Source: Chlorokybus atmophyticus
Lineage: Eukaryota > Streptophyta > Chlorokybophyceae > Chlorokybales > Chlorokybaceae
Reading direction: 5' to 3'
DNA length: 64,000 nt
Assembly: GCA_009103225.1 (NCBI GenBank)
Contig: RHPI01001715.1
Coordinates: 540,312-604,311 of the forward strand
Under the pieces are notes generated by a model. It was not told where the DNA came from, made no database searches, and worked only from the letters and a program-made list of their open reading frames with translations. Below, one piece after another: positions 45,326-57,507 of this stretch (position 1 is its first letter; every line of letters starts with the position of its first letter). A program made the translations under genes and the position numbers.

Positions 45326-45980
45326 TGTGCGAGCGGAGGCTACTGCTGTGTCTGCGTGCACGAGTGAGAGAGTGTGGTTGACGACGGAAACACACACAGA
45401 GCAGGGGCTGACTCGGTGAGTATGTGTGTCTGTACATACGCATATGTACTTGTATGGACATGTGTACACATACGTGTATGCCAGCTATCCATGTTTGCTT
45501 CTAACTATGTTCATTTGCAGCAAGGCATGTTCCATGGGCATCAAAAGAGGCAGCGGCTTCCAGTGCACCTCACCGGCGTGCCCGGAGCGCAACAGCTGCG
45601 GCTTTGATTTTGGATGCAACTGCGGCACTTGCCAAGAGGGATCCATCTACTACGCTGACCCCGAGCGGAATATGCAACAGCTGCTACCACAAGTACTACA
45701 GCTGCGACCCCAATGCTCCAGCACGGCGCATCCGGCAGGTACGCGCTGCGTTATTGTAATGATCTGCCCAACGGATGGCCTGACTCAATCCATGGCGTGT
45801 GCGCATGTGTCGTGTCTATGCATCACGCAGCTGCAACTACGACAGGGTATGTCGCGGGGACCCCAAGTCCTGAGAGGGTTTTTGCAACAGCACGTGTGCC
45901 TCATTCGACTCGAACTATGGGTCGGACCCATCCGACAGCAGCCTCGGATTGCTCCTGGCCTTACAAACCCAACAAGGAGG
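45326..45980 (+). pseudogene. Cys-rich protein locus, degenerate
   Basis: Short Cys-rich pieces follow splice-acceptor-like CAGs: CASGGYCCVCVHE (about 45326), then CTSPACPERNSCG, FGCNCGTCQEG (about 45560-45640). After a one-base shift come GICNSCYHKYYSCDP (about 45668) and, after another acceptor near 45830, CNYDRVCRGDPK, a TGA, then EGFCNSTCASFD. The repeated paired cysteines suggest a secreted disulfide-rich domain. The frameshift and TGA suggest decay or a mis-assembled base. No family is recognised and no start exon was found. Confidence 0.4.
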
Positions 45981-47539
45981 TTACTTGCTGCAAGTATAAA
46001 CGACAACGATGACAGATGCGGGCGCAAGGTGAGCAAGAGTTGCTTCTAAACTGACAGCGGCTCAGTCAAGGACTACTGTTGACGCCGGTAAGGCACTTCA
46101 GCTTCTTGTGGTTTCAATCACATCATTGTCATAACAGTCTTGTTAGGCAGCATGTATAGGAAGTAATGGCAAGGCAGGTAGAAGTGTAGCAGTAGAGTTG
46201 GACGCCTTTAGGACTTTTCGCGTGTGTGTCAGCAGCTGTATCGGTGTTCAGTTGAACGTGTTTTCAATACTGATCTGCAAATATGCACGACATCATGTTG
46301 GTTTGTTATGGAGTACTTGTGTGCAGAAGAACGTGTTTTGTGAATTACATGTGCGGGATGTGACTTGTTCATGGCTGCAAGCGCGACCAACATTATAACT
46401 TTGCTGCGGCGCCGCATTGGCATGATGCGTCTGCACTCCCGCACCTTGCTGAGATGCCAAGCTGCATTGCAATAAGCCATCATTTGCCAGGACAGCTACA
46501 TCTGCACTGGTCGGTATACATGACCATTACGTTGATCACGTGTACGTAAAACTCAGTCATAGTTGAGAAAAAATTAACAATTTCGCTACCAGGGAATCGG
46601 AAGGTGTAACAGAACATGTGCTCAGCCCATACGGCAACCAACGCACAAACGCACGCACGCACACATGCATAGGGGATAGCACAGGGGCCAACAAGCAACC
46701 ACATGCATGCGCACACGCACATACAGGGACATACGCACGCAGGCGCTTGCACATACGCACATGCAGGCACCATCGCACGCATTGAAACACCCTCCCCAGC
46801 CAGTTATTACACTACAACTACACCTGAGGGGCTTGCTAACGGTTCTCACTACGTGCAATGCAAGGCAGGGGATGAGGGACTGATGCAAGCAAGAAACGCT
46901 GCGTGTCCCACGTTGGGACTCCCACCTGCAGGGGCGAGGCACAGGTGAGCAAGCTGCGAGGGATGTAGTGGCTGTCAGTGTCAATTTTCTTCATCACGCA
47001 TAGGCAGTTCAGCCCGGTGATGCGTGCATTGGCGCGAGGCGAGTGTTTTGTGGTACACAGTGTGGCAAAGCGGTGTGCGGCGAGAGCAAGTTGAACAAAG
47101 AAAGTTTTGAAAAATCACCAGATTTCCCAAAGTCACCTACGTCGCAGTCCAGGTTATGTACGGCGCATCGGCATTGAGTGTTTTGCGGCCTCATCTCAAT
47201 CAGATCAACGATCGTTCCACCCCTTAGTCGCGCATGCATACACCGCGGACACATCGACACGTACAGAGATTCATGCATTCGCTCATGCACGCATGCGCGG
47301 GAAAAGTTGACATTGAAAGGGCATACTCTCATTGTTATTCATGCTAACGAGCTTGCATACAAAATTGCCCTGCCAATGGGCTTGAAGCTATTGGACCTTT
47401 GCACCTCAACACTTTACTGACCTCCGTCAACCTCTATACATGCTCTATACACATGTTGTTCCTTCACTAACTCGGTACTGGTTACTGTTGTGTGTAGTCA
47501 GCACCGATACATTAATATTCTCAGCTCTGCGCCTACAAG
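45981..47539. other. Intergenic, no supported gene
   Basis: Short frames only, with CA/GT-rich simple sequence around 46640-46770. Confidence 0.55.
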
Positions 47540-49977
47540 CTACTTACTCGGTGCCGGTGCCAACTCCAACGCAGCCACGCACTCGGGGTCTGCAAAATTG
47601 CACACAGACATCAATGCCCAACACTCAGTGGGCAGTGTGCACAATGCAACCTACTAGGTGCATAGCATGGACCACACACTGGCATACACCACAACAGATG
47701 CATGCGTGTGTGCGTGTACCGTAGTAGATGTCAAAATTGGAGTACAGGCTGTAGTAGGAGAGGTCCCCACCCGCAATGAACACCTTGGGCCCCACGACAA
47801 CGGTATCGCTGCTTCCCCCAGTGTCGCTACTGTAGAACCCAAATTCATTCATTCATTCAGCAACGACTTCTTTCTACAGCTTTCATTGAATCACATATAA
47901 GAAAGCCGTCACTTACCCGTCGAGCGCAACGAGATGGGTCTTGTAGAGCTCAACGCCCAGGATCAGAGCGTACAGGACAGGGGGGGCTGCGACAATAGCG
48001 TGGGTGTGAGAGTAGGTGACTGGCAGCATGTGTGTATGCACGCATGCACAAGCACACATATTGCCGTATGTTGGCCGCAGCAGAGGGACCAACATAAGAG
48101 CACAGCTACTCACACGAGTACACGTCGATCTTGAAGTACTTGACGTAGTCGTGGTCGATGGGGCGAATGAAGGTCAGGGTTGGTGGGGATGTGGAGATGT
48201 CGTGGACGGCTAGGTAGGAGCGCTGCCTGTTGTAGTTGATGTGGAGGGTGTACACGCGGCGGTTGACGGTGTCCAGCTGCATCTGCTCAATGGGCTCAAA
48301 CGTGCTCCTGAAGTTTCTGAAAAACGTCTGCACCCCACCCAACCTCGTCCTGTTGCCGTACACCCGCGCCCGCCTTATGAAGTTGCGTATCGAAGGGAGT
48401 GTGCCTGAGGTCGCATTCTGCACCCGAGCCGTCCAGTACAGCATAGGAGGTGTGACTGCACACATTGGTGGGAATGGGTATGATGAGTGTGCGCGTGCGT
48501 GTGCATGTGCATGTGTGGGTGTGCGCACGATTCATAGGACACACGTACGCGCATGCATGCGCGTGCTGCCGCGTGCAAGCACACCAACACTTACTAGTGG
48601 TTACCTGTTGTGTCGACTCTGACGTCACCGCTCTCTTCCAACACCTTCACTTTGTCAGGGAACCAGTTGGCCACCGCGCTGATGGCGTCGACATCACCCG
48701 TGACGAAGGCGAAGCGCTTGCCCTTGAAACCTGCAGGCAGCGGGAAACCACAACACTCATTACTCCTACCATGTAAGGGTGGGAGCAATGGCGTGCGTGT
48801 AGTGCAGATGCACGTGTGCAACGAGAGTGCTCCCACCCACCCACCCACCCACCCACTCAAACCTAACACCTACCCTCTCTTGCAGCGGAGTTGTCAATGG
48901 CAAACCCAGCGTTTTCAGGGTAGTTCCATCTTGAGTAGGTGAAGACCATTGCAGGGGACAGGCTCCCGGCCGTGGCGGGTGTGACACCCCCAGTGGAGAC
49001 GTTCCCTGCCAGGATGTGCCACTTGTCCTGGAACCGGTCTGCCGTGTTGCCCGTGTTCTCCAACCAGAAGAACTCGTCTGGTATTGGTACAGAGCAGGGG
49101 GGGGGGGGGGGGGGGGNNNNNNNNNNNNNNNNNNNNNNNNNNNNNNNNNNNNNNNNNNNNNNNNNNNNNNNNNNNNNNNNNNNNNNNNNNNNNNNNNNNN
49201 NNNNNNNNNNNNNNNNNNNNNGGGGGGGGGGGGGGGGGGGCGGCGTGAGTACACATACACACAAGCACGTGTACAGGCACGCATGACCAACACGTATGCA
49301 CACGCGGACACGGATGCGCACACATGCATACCTCCAATGACGGACACATGGTAGATGACCTTCTGTTGGGTGTTGACAGCCGTGTAGAGCGTGACGGGCT
49401 GTGGAGCTCCGGGCCCCTGTTGCGTGAGTCAGAACACAGGTGAGAACGTGTTGTGATGTGTGCTGCGTTCATGCATGCGACAATAACAACAGCAGCAGCA
49501 ACACACCTGCACGGCGTCTTGCGCGGGGATGGACTTGATCCTAGTCTGCGTGTACCCTGTGTTGGTTTGGCCTCGGGACTCCTGGAACAGCAGGCTCTTG
49601 GCACACTCTGCATTGAAGGGGGTCAAGGCATAGTTGCATACATATACACGGGGACATAGAGCACGTGTGTGTTGAGATAGCGGCAGCATTGTTAACAATA
49701 CCTCTTCCGAGCACCCATGTGCTGTCTTGGGCGGTCACTGTCACAAACCACACGTACACATAAGCCCATCAGCCAGTTGAGGAGGATGTCACACGTGGTG
49801 ATGTTTGACTTGCCAGTGCGTGGAACTGTTATGCTGATGAAGAACTCATTCACTCCAACAGATTCAAGCACGCATGTGTGCGCATGCAGATGCGCTGCAT
49901 TCCCTACCAGTGGAGGTTGCTGCGCACAGCAACGTCAACAGGAACAGCATGTTGGCGCCGGTTGTTGCGCCCGTCAT
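47540..49977 (-). CDS. Secreted protein of unknown function (crosses a gap)
   Basis: Not recognised. Starts with a signal-peptide-like MTGATTGANMLFLLTLLCAA. Exons in order: 49908-49977, 49702-49737, 49507-49607, 49332-49416, one or more in or beside the gap ending 48874, 48605-48730, 48116-48455, 47917-47986, 47720-47829, 47540-47589. The sequence is beta-rich: TAVNTQQKVIYHVSVIGG, DEFFWLENTGNTADRF, FAFVTGDVDAISAVANWF, YTLHINYNRQRSYLAVHD, VVVGPKVFIAGGDLSYYS. It ends ALELAPAPSK. No domain could be named; an extracellular beta-propeller or lectin-like fold is only a guess. The exon at 47917 begins in a C7 run, where one base too many or few is needed to keep frame. Introns are GT/CA-rich. Confidence 0.65.
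49117..49221. other. Sequence gap (N) flanked by poly-G
   Basis: 105 unknown bases with about 18 G on each side. It lies within the secreted-protein gene and probably hides part of an intron or exon. Confidence 0.98.
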
Positions 49978-52403
49978 TCGCCCCGCCCTTCCTCCTTCCC
50001 TGCCACTAACTGACGTGCGTCACTGTCTGACTCTCTCCCACACCTGTGGATGTGTGAGTGTTAAGAAAGAAGAAGTAGAGTAGAGCAGAAAGAAAGCAGC
50101 CGTACACACCACACGTGCTACGCGCTTTTCCCCCCCCGGCAATATCTGCGCTGCACCATAATAGGCTCAGGCCGTTCATCCGGCAGGCAATGTACGGAGC
50201 GGGGCCAAATGCTGGCAGATGGCCGGAATATCAATGGCATATTCAAGTCTCTGGTGCGTGCGGTGTTGGGCTGCGCCAGAGTCACATGAAGGTAATACAT
50301 GAGGTACAGATATTGATACACCATGCATCAGACTGGTCGGACTCGAGTTTGCTTCACTTGCGACCCTGGAAGATACAAGATGTCATAGACAACGTTCATG
50401 GAGCTCATGTCAGTATTCAATAAGTTGACGCTGTTAGTTCGGTCAGCAGGCCTGAGCACGACGGTCCTGCTTGGGCAAGTCGCTGATGCATTCTGAAAAA
50501 GGCAATGCATCAGCTTGCAGTGGATTGCAATGGTAGAATCATAACGGAATTGTGAGGTACGGACCTAGTGACTACCTGCAGGCGGACACCTACACTGTAA
50601 CTCGCATGGTTCGCAATTCGAACAGGGAGTAAGTTTTTGGCCAAGCTGAGATGTTGAGTGAAGGCACCCCAGATTGCCTATCTTTCACCCATTATCACTG
50701 AGCGAAGTGCTTCTTATCACACCACACATCTCACTATACACCATAGTGGTCTCGCTATACATACACAGCTGACAATCTATGCAAGCCTTATAGTGGCATC
50801 GCCTCCATGGTCGAAGGGTCCCCCCTCTCGAGGGGCCCCGCTCAGATAATTAGCACGCGGCTTCACATGTATTGCACTGTGCAATGTGAAAGTTCTTCAT
50901 ACGGGCACTTGAGTGGTTTATACGGCCCGCAGTCAAGATGTTAACATTGCCAAAAGGGTTGTTGCTACACATCTGGTAAAACTTAAAGACTTTTAAACCT
51001 TCTATTATATTTCCCTTTGAGTACAATGCAGTGCAAAAAACGCGTTGCAAGGTATGCATGGAATCACCCTACCCAACTTATAAGTGATATGTGTCCCATG
51101 CATCAAACTCGTCATACGATATAACCCATACTATTTCAACTTTAACTCAACGCACAACATGTACGACTAATATTGCATCAACCATCATGCAATGGAGCTA
51201 GTCACCACCATTGCACCACCATGACGATAATGGGCTGATTGCAAGAATTGGCCAATGTTGTTACATGTGAGCAATTGGTGTATTGTGTAAAACATTGCAA
51301 ATCTCGCAAACTTATGACAAGCAGTGCCACCCATCACCTATCCATGTTTTTGGGTAAAGTTTGCTTGAGTTTTGACAACCATGTCTCATGCATGACGGAA
51401 ACGTATTAGAAATGTTGCGCAATGAGGGTGAGACAAAGAACACCTATAACATGCTACACCACACATTTACGCAACTCCTACAAGAGGGATTGGCCTGCTT
51501 AGTAAGTGGAGTCCTTATGCATCTCTACAACATACCAGTGCTGCCACCAGCCACGACACACTGGTCATATCAAACTAGTGCGTGTTATTGCCTAGCATGC
51601 CCAGCTGATGTAATTGCGCAGATGCATTTCACCCAAGAAGCTTCATACCCTGCGTGACGGGGCTAAAGCTCACTCAGCAACCTGCTGCACAATTGCAACA
51701 GCAACATTGCCAATAAACTATGCTACATGCTGTACAGGATGCTACACTTCAGCGGGCATGCAAATGTCGCTTATTGATAACTCCACAGTTACTTCAAACA
51801 AATCAGGTACAACACGGACTTAGAGCATTGCCATATGGCAGAGCGGGCAGACGCGTGGCTGCACAAACGGGCGCATTATGACTCCACCTCTCTTGCAATG
51901 ATCTTGCAACCACCCCTTCCTTAGCTCAGTTTCAGCCACTGAGGTGCATCGTCTTGGTCACGCATCGCCTACAAGCGCAATCTTCTTGCCATGCAGTCTG
52001 CAACCCCTTGGAGTTTTTCTCCTGTCTGTCCAAGTCTGTCAGCAAAAGCCTGTGCTGGTATTATTGCGGCAGTGAATGTCCTTGCAGACTGAGACAAATG
52101 TTGAGAGGGACTGGGACATGCAGCCTTGATGGTAGGCAGCACATCAAGCTGCTTGGTGCAGCTTGCTGTATACAATGCAGCCCCCGAGTCTGCATGCCAG
52201 TGCAGTGTCGCGGCTGATATGGAAGTGGCAGTGTCAACATATTGTTTTTGAAAGATTCTAGTACACGCGCGCCACACGCTTCGTCAGCTAGAAGGAGAAT
52301 AACCTGCCGATGAAGTCGCTCAGGTGACAACATGAATAAGAGCTACATGTCAATGTTCCGCAGTGTCAAGGACAACAACCTGTACCTTATGAGCACTTGT
52401 CTC
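49978..52403. other. Intergenic, no supported gene
   Basis: Upstream of the secreted-protein gene and downstream of the small minus-strand gene. It has a strong inverted repeat of G and C runs at 50806-50840 (GGGTCCCCCCTCTCGAGGGGCCC). From 50870 to 51850 it is more AT-rich and without long frames. Confidence 0.6.
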
Positions 52404-53188
52404 TCACTCAACGTTGTTAAAGTCCAGCTTGCGCACCGCACCCGCAGCGGCGGCAAGGTCCAGTGTTGGCCTTTCTGCAGGTTTCTTTGGCGCGCTCGGG
52501 GCTGATGGTGAGAAGGATGCAACGTGCAGGCTCGCGCGGGGCGTCTTGTAGCCATAGCTCGCATCGTCATATCTGCATGAGAAAGTGAGATGAAGCCATA
52601 GTCACCATGCGAGTTACTTAACTTGAAAGTCACAGTTACCTGACTGCTACAATGTGCAATGCTCAGCATGCGCATACTGCAGGGCAGCAGCGTTGCAAGA
52701 AAAAATGCATGGCTTTGCTTCTGTACATGTGACCGTTTCGCGCATACGACATCACCACATTGTTGGGTAAAGTCATGTCATATCCTTTGTGCAAGAGAGA
52801 CCGCTGCTAACGTCAGCCAACAAAGTTCATTGACTGCCATTGCAAGGCAAGCGGAGGTATCAAAGCCCTAAGTCCTAAAATAAAATTGCTTCTGCTGCAC
52901 ACAACAAGCCTCATGCAATACTCACTGCGGGGGAGTGCAGCTAAAGTCTTCCCCTCCGCTAGAGTTTAAAGCAGCGTCCTCCTCCTCCTCCTCCTCCTCC
53001 TCCTCAGGGGTCAGAGGCTGCCCAGCAGGCGGATCCGTCCTCTCAGGAAAGACGACGACAGCGCCCCGCCCGGGCCCTTGCGCCGGAGGCGGTGCAGAAG
53101 CAAGAGGTGCACCAAGATGAGACCTACACCGCAGCCCACCTCCCCCCGGTCCTCCTCCTCTCACAGCCGCCCCTCCGGCCTCACCCAT
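52404..53188 (-). CDS. Small acidic/Ala-Pro-rich protein, two exons
   Basis: Not recognised. Exons 52926-53188 and 52404-52572 join in frame with GT-AG to about 143 residues. Exon 1 is Gly/Pro-rich with an acidic run (TPEEEEEEEEEDAAL) from a GAG-rich repeat. Exon 2 reads YDDASYGYKTPRASLHVASF, a Pro/Ala/Lys segment, and ends VRKLDFNNVE. The short motifs resemble those of disordered nuclear proteins. It is divergent from galactokinase, with start codons 430 bp apart. An upstream exon is possible. Confidence 0.55.
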
Positions 53189-53618
53189 GTGAGAGAACCC
53201 CCAGCTACCCTCTACTCCTGCTGCAGCTGGGGCACACGCCCATCGCCGTCGTCATGTTGAAGACGCTCCTCTGTAGCACCCTCTCCTCCAGCGACGCCCA
53301 CCACCCCCGATGCCCCCGACAGCCACGCCGCCGCCGCCGCCGCCGCCCCACCACAGCCACCCGCCACATACCCTTTATAGGACTAACTTCCAAGCAGATA
53401 TTTCCGGCTCTCTTCCTTCCAGTGTGACAAACTTCCCTGCGACCTATTTGGAAGAGCGTTTGTTGATTCCTCCATCTTCCGCATTGCCTTCCGTGCTTGG
53501 CGGCTTTGTTGGTGGCGTCGCTGAGTGGCTTGTCGGCGGAGGCGGAGGCGGCGGCAGGAGTGAGGAAGGAGGGAGAGAGGGACAGAGGAGAGTCAGGTTG
53601 GGTAGAAAGTTGTTGCAC
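53189..53618. promoter_or_regulatory. Divergent GC-rich promoter region
   Basis: Lies between the small minus gene and galactokinase. Rich in CCG/GCC repeats (53328-53350). The upstream frame of galactokinase is open here (from 53310), so a longer N-terminus of galactokinase, possibly targeting, cannot be excluded. Confidence 0.4.
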
Positions 53619-55566
53619 ATGGCGTACGCCAACGCGCTGGGGCGCGCGCAGGAGGAGCTGGAGCGGCGGTTTGGCGCTAGACCTGGACACGGCCCAATTG
53701 TTGCGGCGGCCGCCCCTGGCCGTGTTAACCTCATCGGCGAGCACACCGATTACAACGATGGGTATGATGATGACAAGTAGGACCAACTAGAAGTAAACAC
53801 TTGTTACTAGAAACGGCGTTTCAATGCTGTTTCAGCTTAGTATGGATATCGTACTCACTTTGCATGCCTGCGGCTGGTTTGTACAGCTGTCTACCAGTTG
53901 CATGCATTGCAGCTTGCGCACAGCTTGATGATGTACTCTGAAATTTTTGAACATTGATTACTCTCAGCTGTTGTACAAGTAAAAGCATGCAGCCTTGCAT
54001 GTTGCATGCAAGCAAGCGGAGTGGTCTGGTGCTGTCAGGTGGGTGCTGCCCTTAGCCTTGGAGAAGTACACTGTGGTTGTGGGCCGTGCTCGGAGCGACC
54101 CGAGCAACGTTGAATGCGAGGTGCATAGCGTTGATCTGGACCAGACTGCCACTTTCCGAGCCGACAAGACACTCGCACCGGGGGAGCCTTCGTGGTGCGA
54201 CTACATAAAGGTGCTGCTGAAGGAAGGAGACATGTATGCTGTGCAGTTTGGCTTGTTTGATTGAGGTTGAATACTGTTCATTGCAAAATGTAGTCAGTCG
54301 CTGTTGTGCTGTGCAGGGTGTTGTTGCGCAGTTCATCAAGGACGGCCGCAGCGTGCCGGGCTTCTGCGCGGTGATAGCTTCGGACGTTCCAATGGGAGGA
54401 GGCTTGTCGTCATCAGCTTCTGTTGAGGTTGCCACATCCACCTTTTTGGAACAGCTTCCAAACGTGGGCCCCGTTGACAACCGGACAAAAGCACTCTGGT
54501 GTCAGGTGTGACAGCCGACACAGTAATCAATGACTGCAGCTAACAGTCATACATGCTTTTAAGCCACTTGCGGGTTAAACAATGTTGTGGAATGTGTTTC
54601 GAGCAGACCGCCGAGCACGAGTTTCCACGAGTACCGTGTGGCATCATGGACCAGTTCATCTCGGTTATGGGGCAGCATGGTCACGCGTTGTTGATCGACT
54701 GCAGGACGCTGGAGACGCGATTGGTACGTGCGCGTGCGTGTGTGCGTGCTCCGATCACTTGGTCGTTCTACTTATCACCGGCTGCATGACATTGACTGAA
54801 GGGCTTGTCTCATGCACGCGTGCAGGTGCGCATGAACGATCCTGGCATAGCCCTTGTGGTTGCCAATACAGGAGTTAAGCATTCGCTTGCTGGCGGCGAA
54901 TATGCTAAGCGACGGAAACAGTGCGAGACAGCTGTGCATGCTATCAAAGTACATCTGCATTGCCCATTGCTCAAAACTGCGCATTGTGTACATTGCGTAC
55001 AGTCCAATGACACATTCTGTGTTGTCATTTGCAGAACAAACATCCCGAGATTCAGGCGCTTAGAGATTGTACAATGCAAATGCTTGAAGAGGCAGCTCCC
55101 AGCTTGGAAGAAGTTGTGGTTAGACGAGCGCGACACGTCATTGAGGAAGACCAGCGCACATTGCAATGTGTTGAAGCTCTGAATCAGGCAAGGGACGTTG
55201 TGTGTTGGTGTTTAAAAAGAAGTGTGCGTGTGGGCACGCAACTGACTGTATGCAACTCACACACAGGGTGACTATGTGATGGCGGGCCAGCTGATGGTGC
55301 AATCACATGAGAGTCTACGCGTGAACTACGAGGTAAGCTGTTCGGAGCTGGACACGATGGTGGACATTGTGAAGCAAGTGGAGGGCGTGTTCGGCACGCG
55401 CATGACGGGCGGGGGATTCGGCGGATGCACCATCACGCTGTGCGCGCAAAGCGCAGTCAGCCGCGTGGTCAAGGCTGTTGAGAACGACTACCACGCGCGC
55501 ACGGGGTGTCAACCCCTCTGCTTCGTCACGCGGCCCGGTGACGGCGCCATCAGACTGCCTTTGTAG
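53619..55566 (+). CDS. GALK1: Galactokinase
   Basis: Phosphorylates galactose at C1 with ATP, the first committed step of the Leloir pathway. Seven exons join to 398 residues, close to the usual 390: 53619-53761, 54039-54210, 54317-54505, 54607-54723, 54826-54948, 55035-55187, 55267-55566. GHMP-kinase motifs are all present: galactokinase signature [16 protein letters not shown], phosphate loop [27 protein letters not shown] with catalytic Asp, and C-terminal [15 protein letters not shown]. The intron after exon 6 must use a GC donor (CAG|GCAAGG), because the flanking protein sequence ([14 protein letters not shown]) is conserved. Cytosolic unless the upstream open frame adds a targeting peptide. 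Confidence 0.95.
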
Positions 55567-56206
55567 TGTTGGTTGCGTTCATGTACCACATCCCTGTTGT
55601 AGTTGTAGCCCCATGTTTTGGCCAACTGCAGCCTTACAGTAATCAGACAAGAGCATTTGTCTCGGGCTGCAGTGCAGTGCCAGCTCAGCTGCTGTGCTGA
55701 GCTGGGCTGAAGTCCCCTCTGCGGTTTTGACTAGCACACAGCCAACTAGACAGTGTTCATAGAAACCGCGGCCGCAGGTATGCGCTAGCAAAAGTTTGTG
55801 TTGTAGTAAGATGCCCAAATATGTGTACGGGAAGTGCTTGCTGACATATGACGACCATGTGCCACATGCTTGCTGACCTTTGAAAGGTACTTGACTTTAC
55901 TGGCAAGCAAGGACACTGGGGAGCAAGTTGCATGACCATATGTGAGATACTCTGCGGACTACAAAGCTTGGTTGAGCGCCTTGTTTCAAACACAAACTCT
56001 TGAGGAGTCGTCTTTGTTACCAGCTGTCTGCATAGAAATAGGAGCCTTATTTGCTACACTGCACGCAACCAGTGATCTTAGGCGCACACGCATGCAGGTG
56101 CATTCAATCTACATCTATCTTCAATCTGCAACAGTAAGTAAGTAAGCTTCAACACTGTACATTGTTTGTACTTTGCCCCAGGCATGGTACGCGTGCGGCC
56201 ACCTCT
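55567..56206. other. Intergenic between convergent genes
   Basis: 3' flanks of galactokinase and the plastid membrane protein gene. Nothing else is supported. Confidence 0.6.
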
Positions 56207-56725
56207 TTACTTGTACTTGTCCATGATGCGTCTGGCCTCCTCCAAAGCTTCGCGTTCTTCGGCAGGAGTCTTACCACCAAAACTGGAGTTAGAACCTCCA
56301 AACCCAGGCCCGAAGTTCTGATAAGCAAAGTAACCAAGTCCCCCGAGGACAGTGAGCGTGATGATGCTCTGGACGACACTCTGTAGGATGGACCACACAA
56401 TGCTCACGCCAACCAACGCCACGCCCGCCTTCGCTACAGGACGCGGGACGGCCTCGGGAACGAGGTTTGTGGCAAAGTCCACGCCGGTCTTGCCAAGACG
56501 CAACGCCGTCTGGACAGCTTCGCCACCTAAACCGTTGACAATGCTGCTGCCAATGCTGTTGTTAGTGTCGCTGTCCTTCTCAGCGCGCACGGTGAAGGAG
56601 GCAGCTCGCTGAACTCGGCGGCTTGGGAATGATGATGAAAGAGCCCTTTGCCTCGCGCATGGGCTCTGCACCCTAAGCTTCAACGCTGGCCTGCTGCTTG
56701 GTGATGACGATGCCTGAAAAAACAT
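56207..56725 (-). CDS. Predicted plastid membrane protein, unknown function
   Basis: 172 residues in one frame. The first ~48 residues are Ser/Arg-rich, nearly without acidic residues (SSSPSSRPALKLRVQSP, VQRAASFTVRA), like a chloroplast transit peptide, with a possible cleavage after VRA. The mature part has an amphipathic helix (GEAVQTALRLGKTGVDFA), a hydrophobic segment (VALVGVSIVWSILQSVV...TLTVLGGLGYFAYQ), a Gly/Ser loop, and a charged C-terminus ending EEARRIMDKYK. The function is not known to me. A TTTTTTCAG lies directly after the first ATG, so the true start might be in an upstream exon spliced to ASSSP. Confidence 0.6.
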   Translation of the reverse strand: MFFQASSSPSSRPALKLRVQSPCARQRALSSSFPSRRVQRAASFTVRAEKDSDTNNSIGSSIVNGLGGEAVQTALRLGKTGVDFATNLVPEAVPRPVAKAGVALVGVSIVWSILQSVVQSIITLTVLGGLGYFAYQNFGPGFGGSNSSFGGKTPAEEREALEEARRIMDKYK

Positions 56726-57507
56726 GCATGGTAGTTGATGTGTGGGTGCATGCTGATTGGGTCGGTGCTGTGGAGGGCATATCTAGAACAAGCGTCGTTC
56801 AAGTGATACCATCAAATCTGCTGTGCACTCTGCAAGGTATGCGACAGAAGCTACACCAGAACTAAATGGTGCGTGATGCATGCGTCTGGTTGGAGTATGC
56901 ATTGAGTGAGGATCAGACGAGATTGTCTACACGTGTTTGGAGCCAGCCAAGCTAGCGTAAGGGAGGCTGAGGCCAATCTTTCAAGAAAGCAGGAAGCCCA
57001 AAAAACGGGAAAAACACTGTGCACACAGATGGATTGAGGTCAACAATCACGACCATACCTACAAAAGCATGCCAACACAGCGCACTTGCGCCGCATGGCC
57101 AAAACCCTAACCCCAGGCTCCTCGCATTCCACGCAGGCCAGGCACAAGACGTCATCATATCACAGCCGTTCAGCAAACTCACGCAAGGCGTCGTAGACGA
57201 GGAGGAGAAAGCGGCGCAACTCCTCACTCCAGCCGCCGCCCAAACCGGCAACGCCGCCGCCGCCGTCGCCGCCATGACGCCCCCCACGCTTCCACTGCCA
57301 GCCATCTGGACGCCTACACCTGGCGTGTATGATACACGGTACGCGTATCGACGTTACGTATCGGTGTTACGAGAGATCGCGTATCAGAAACACGGCCATC
57401 ACGTCACGTGACGGCTCAGCACTTTTAGGGCTGTGAATGTGTGCCTGTGTGGGCGTCACGCACACACACACGCACACAATAGTACTGTGTGTTGTACACA
57501 GACATCA
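56726..57507. other. Intergenic; possible uncharacterised exon
   Basis: An open plus frame at 57019-57411 encodes Ala-rich sequence and ends TPGVYDTRYAYRRYVSVL then HHVT. It could be a terminal exon of an unplaced gene, but I found no supporting neighbour exon. Confidence 0.35.

Noticed and set aside
52935-53120. Ser-rich plus frame
   Set aside because: Antisense of the GAG-repeat exon of the small minus gene.
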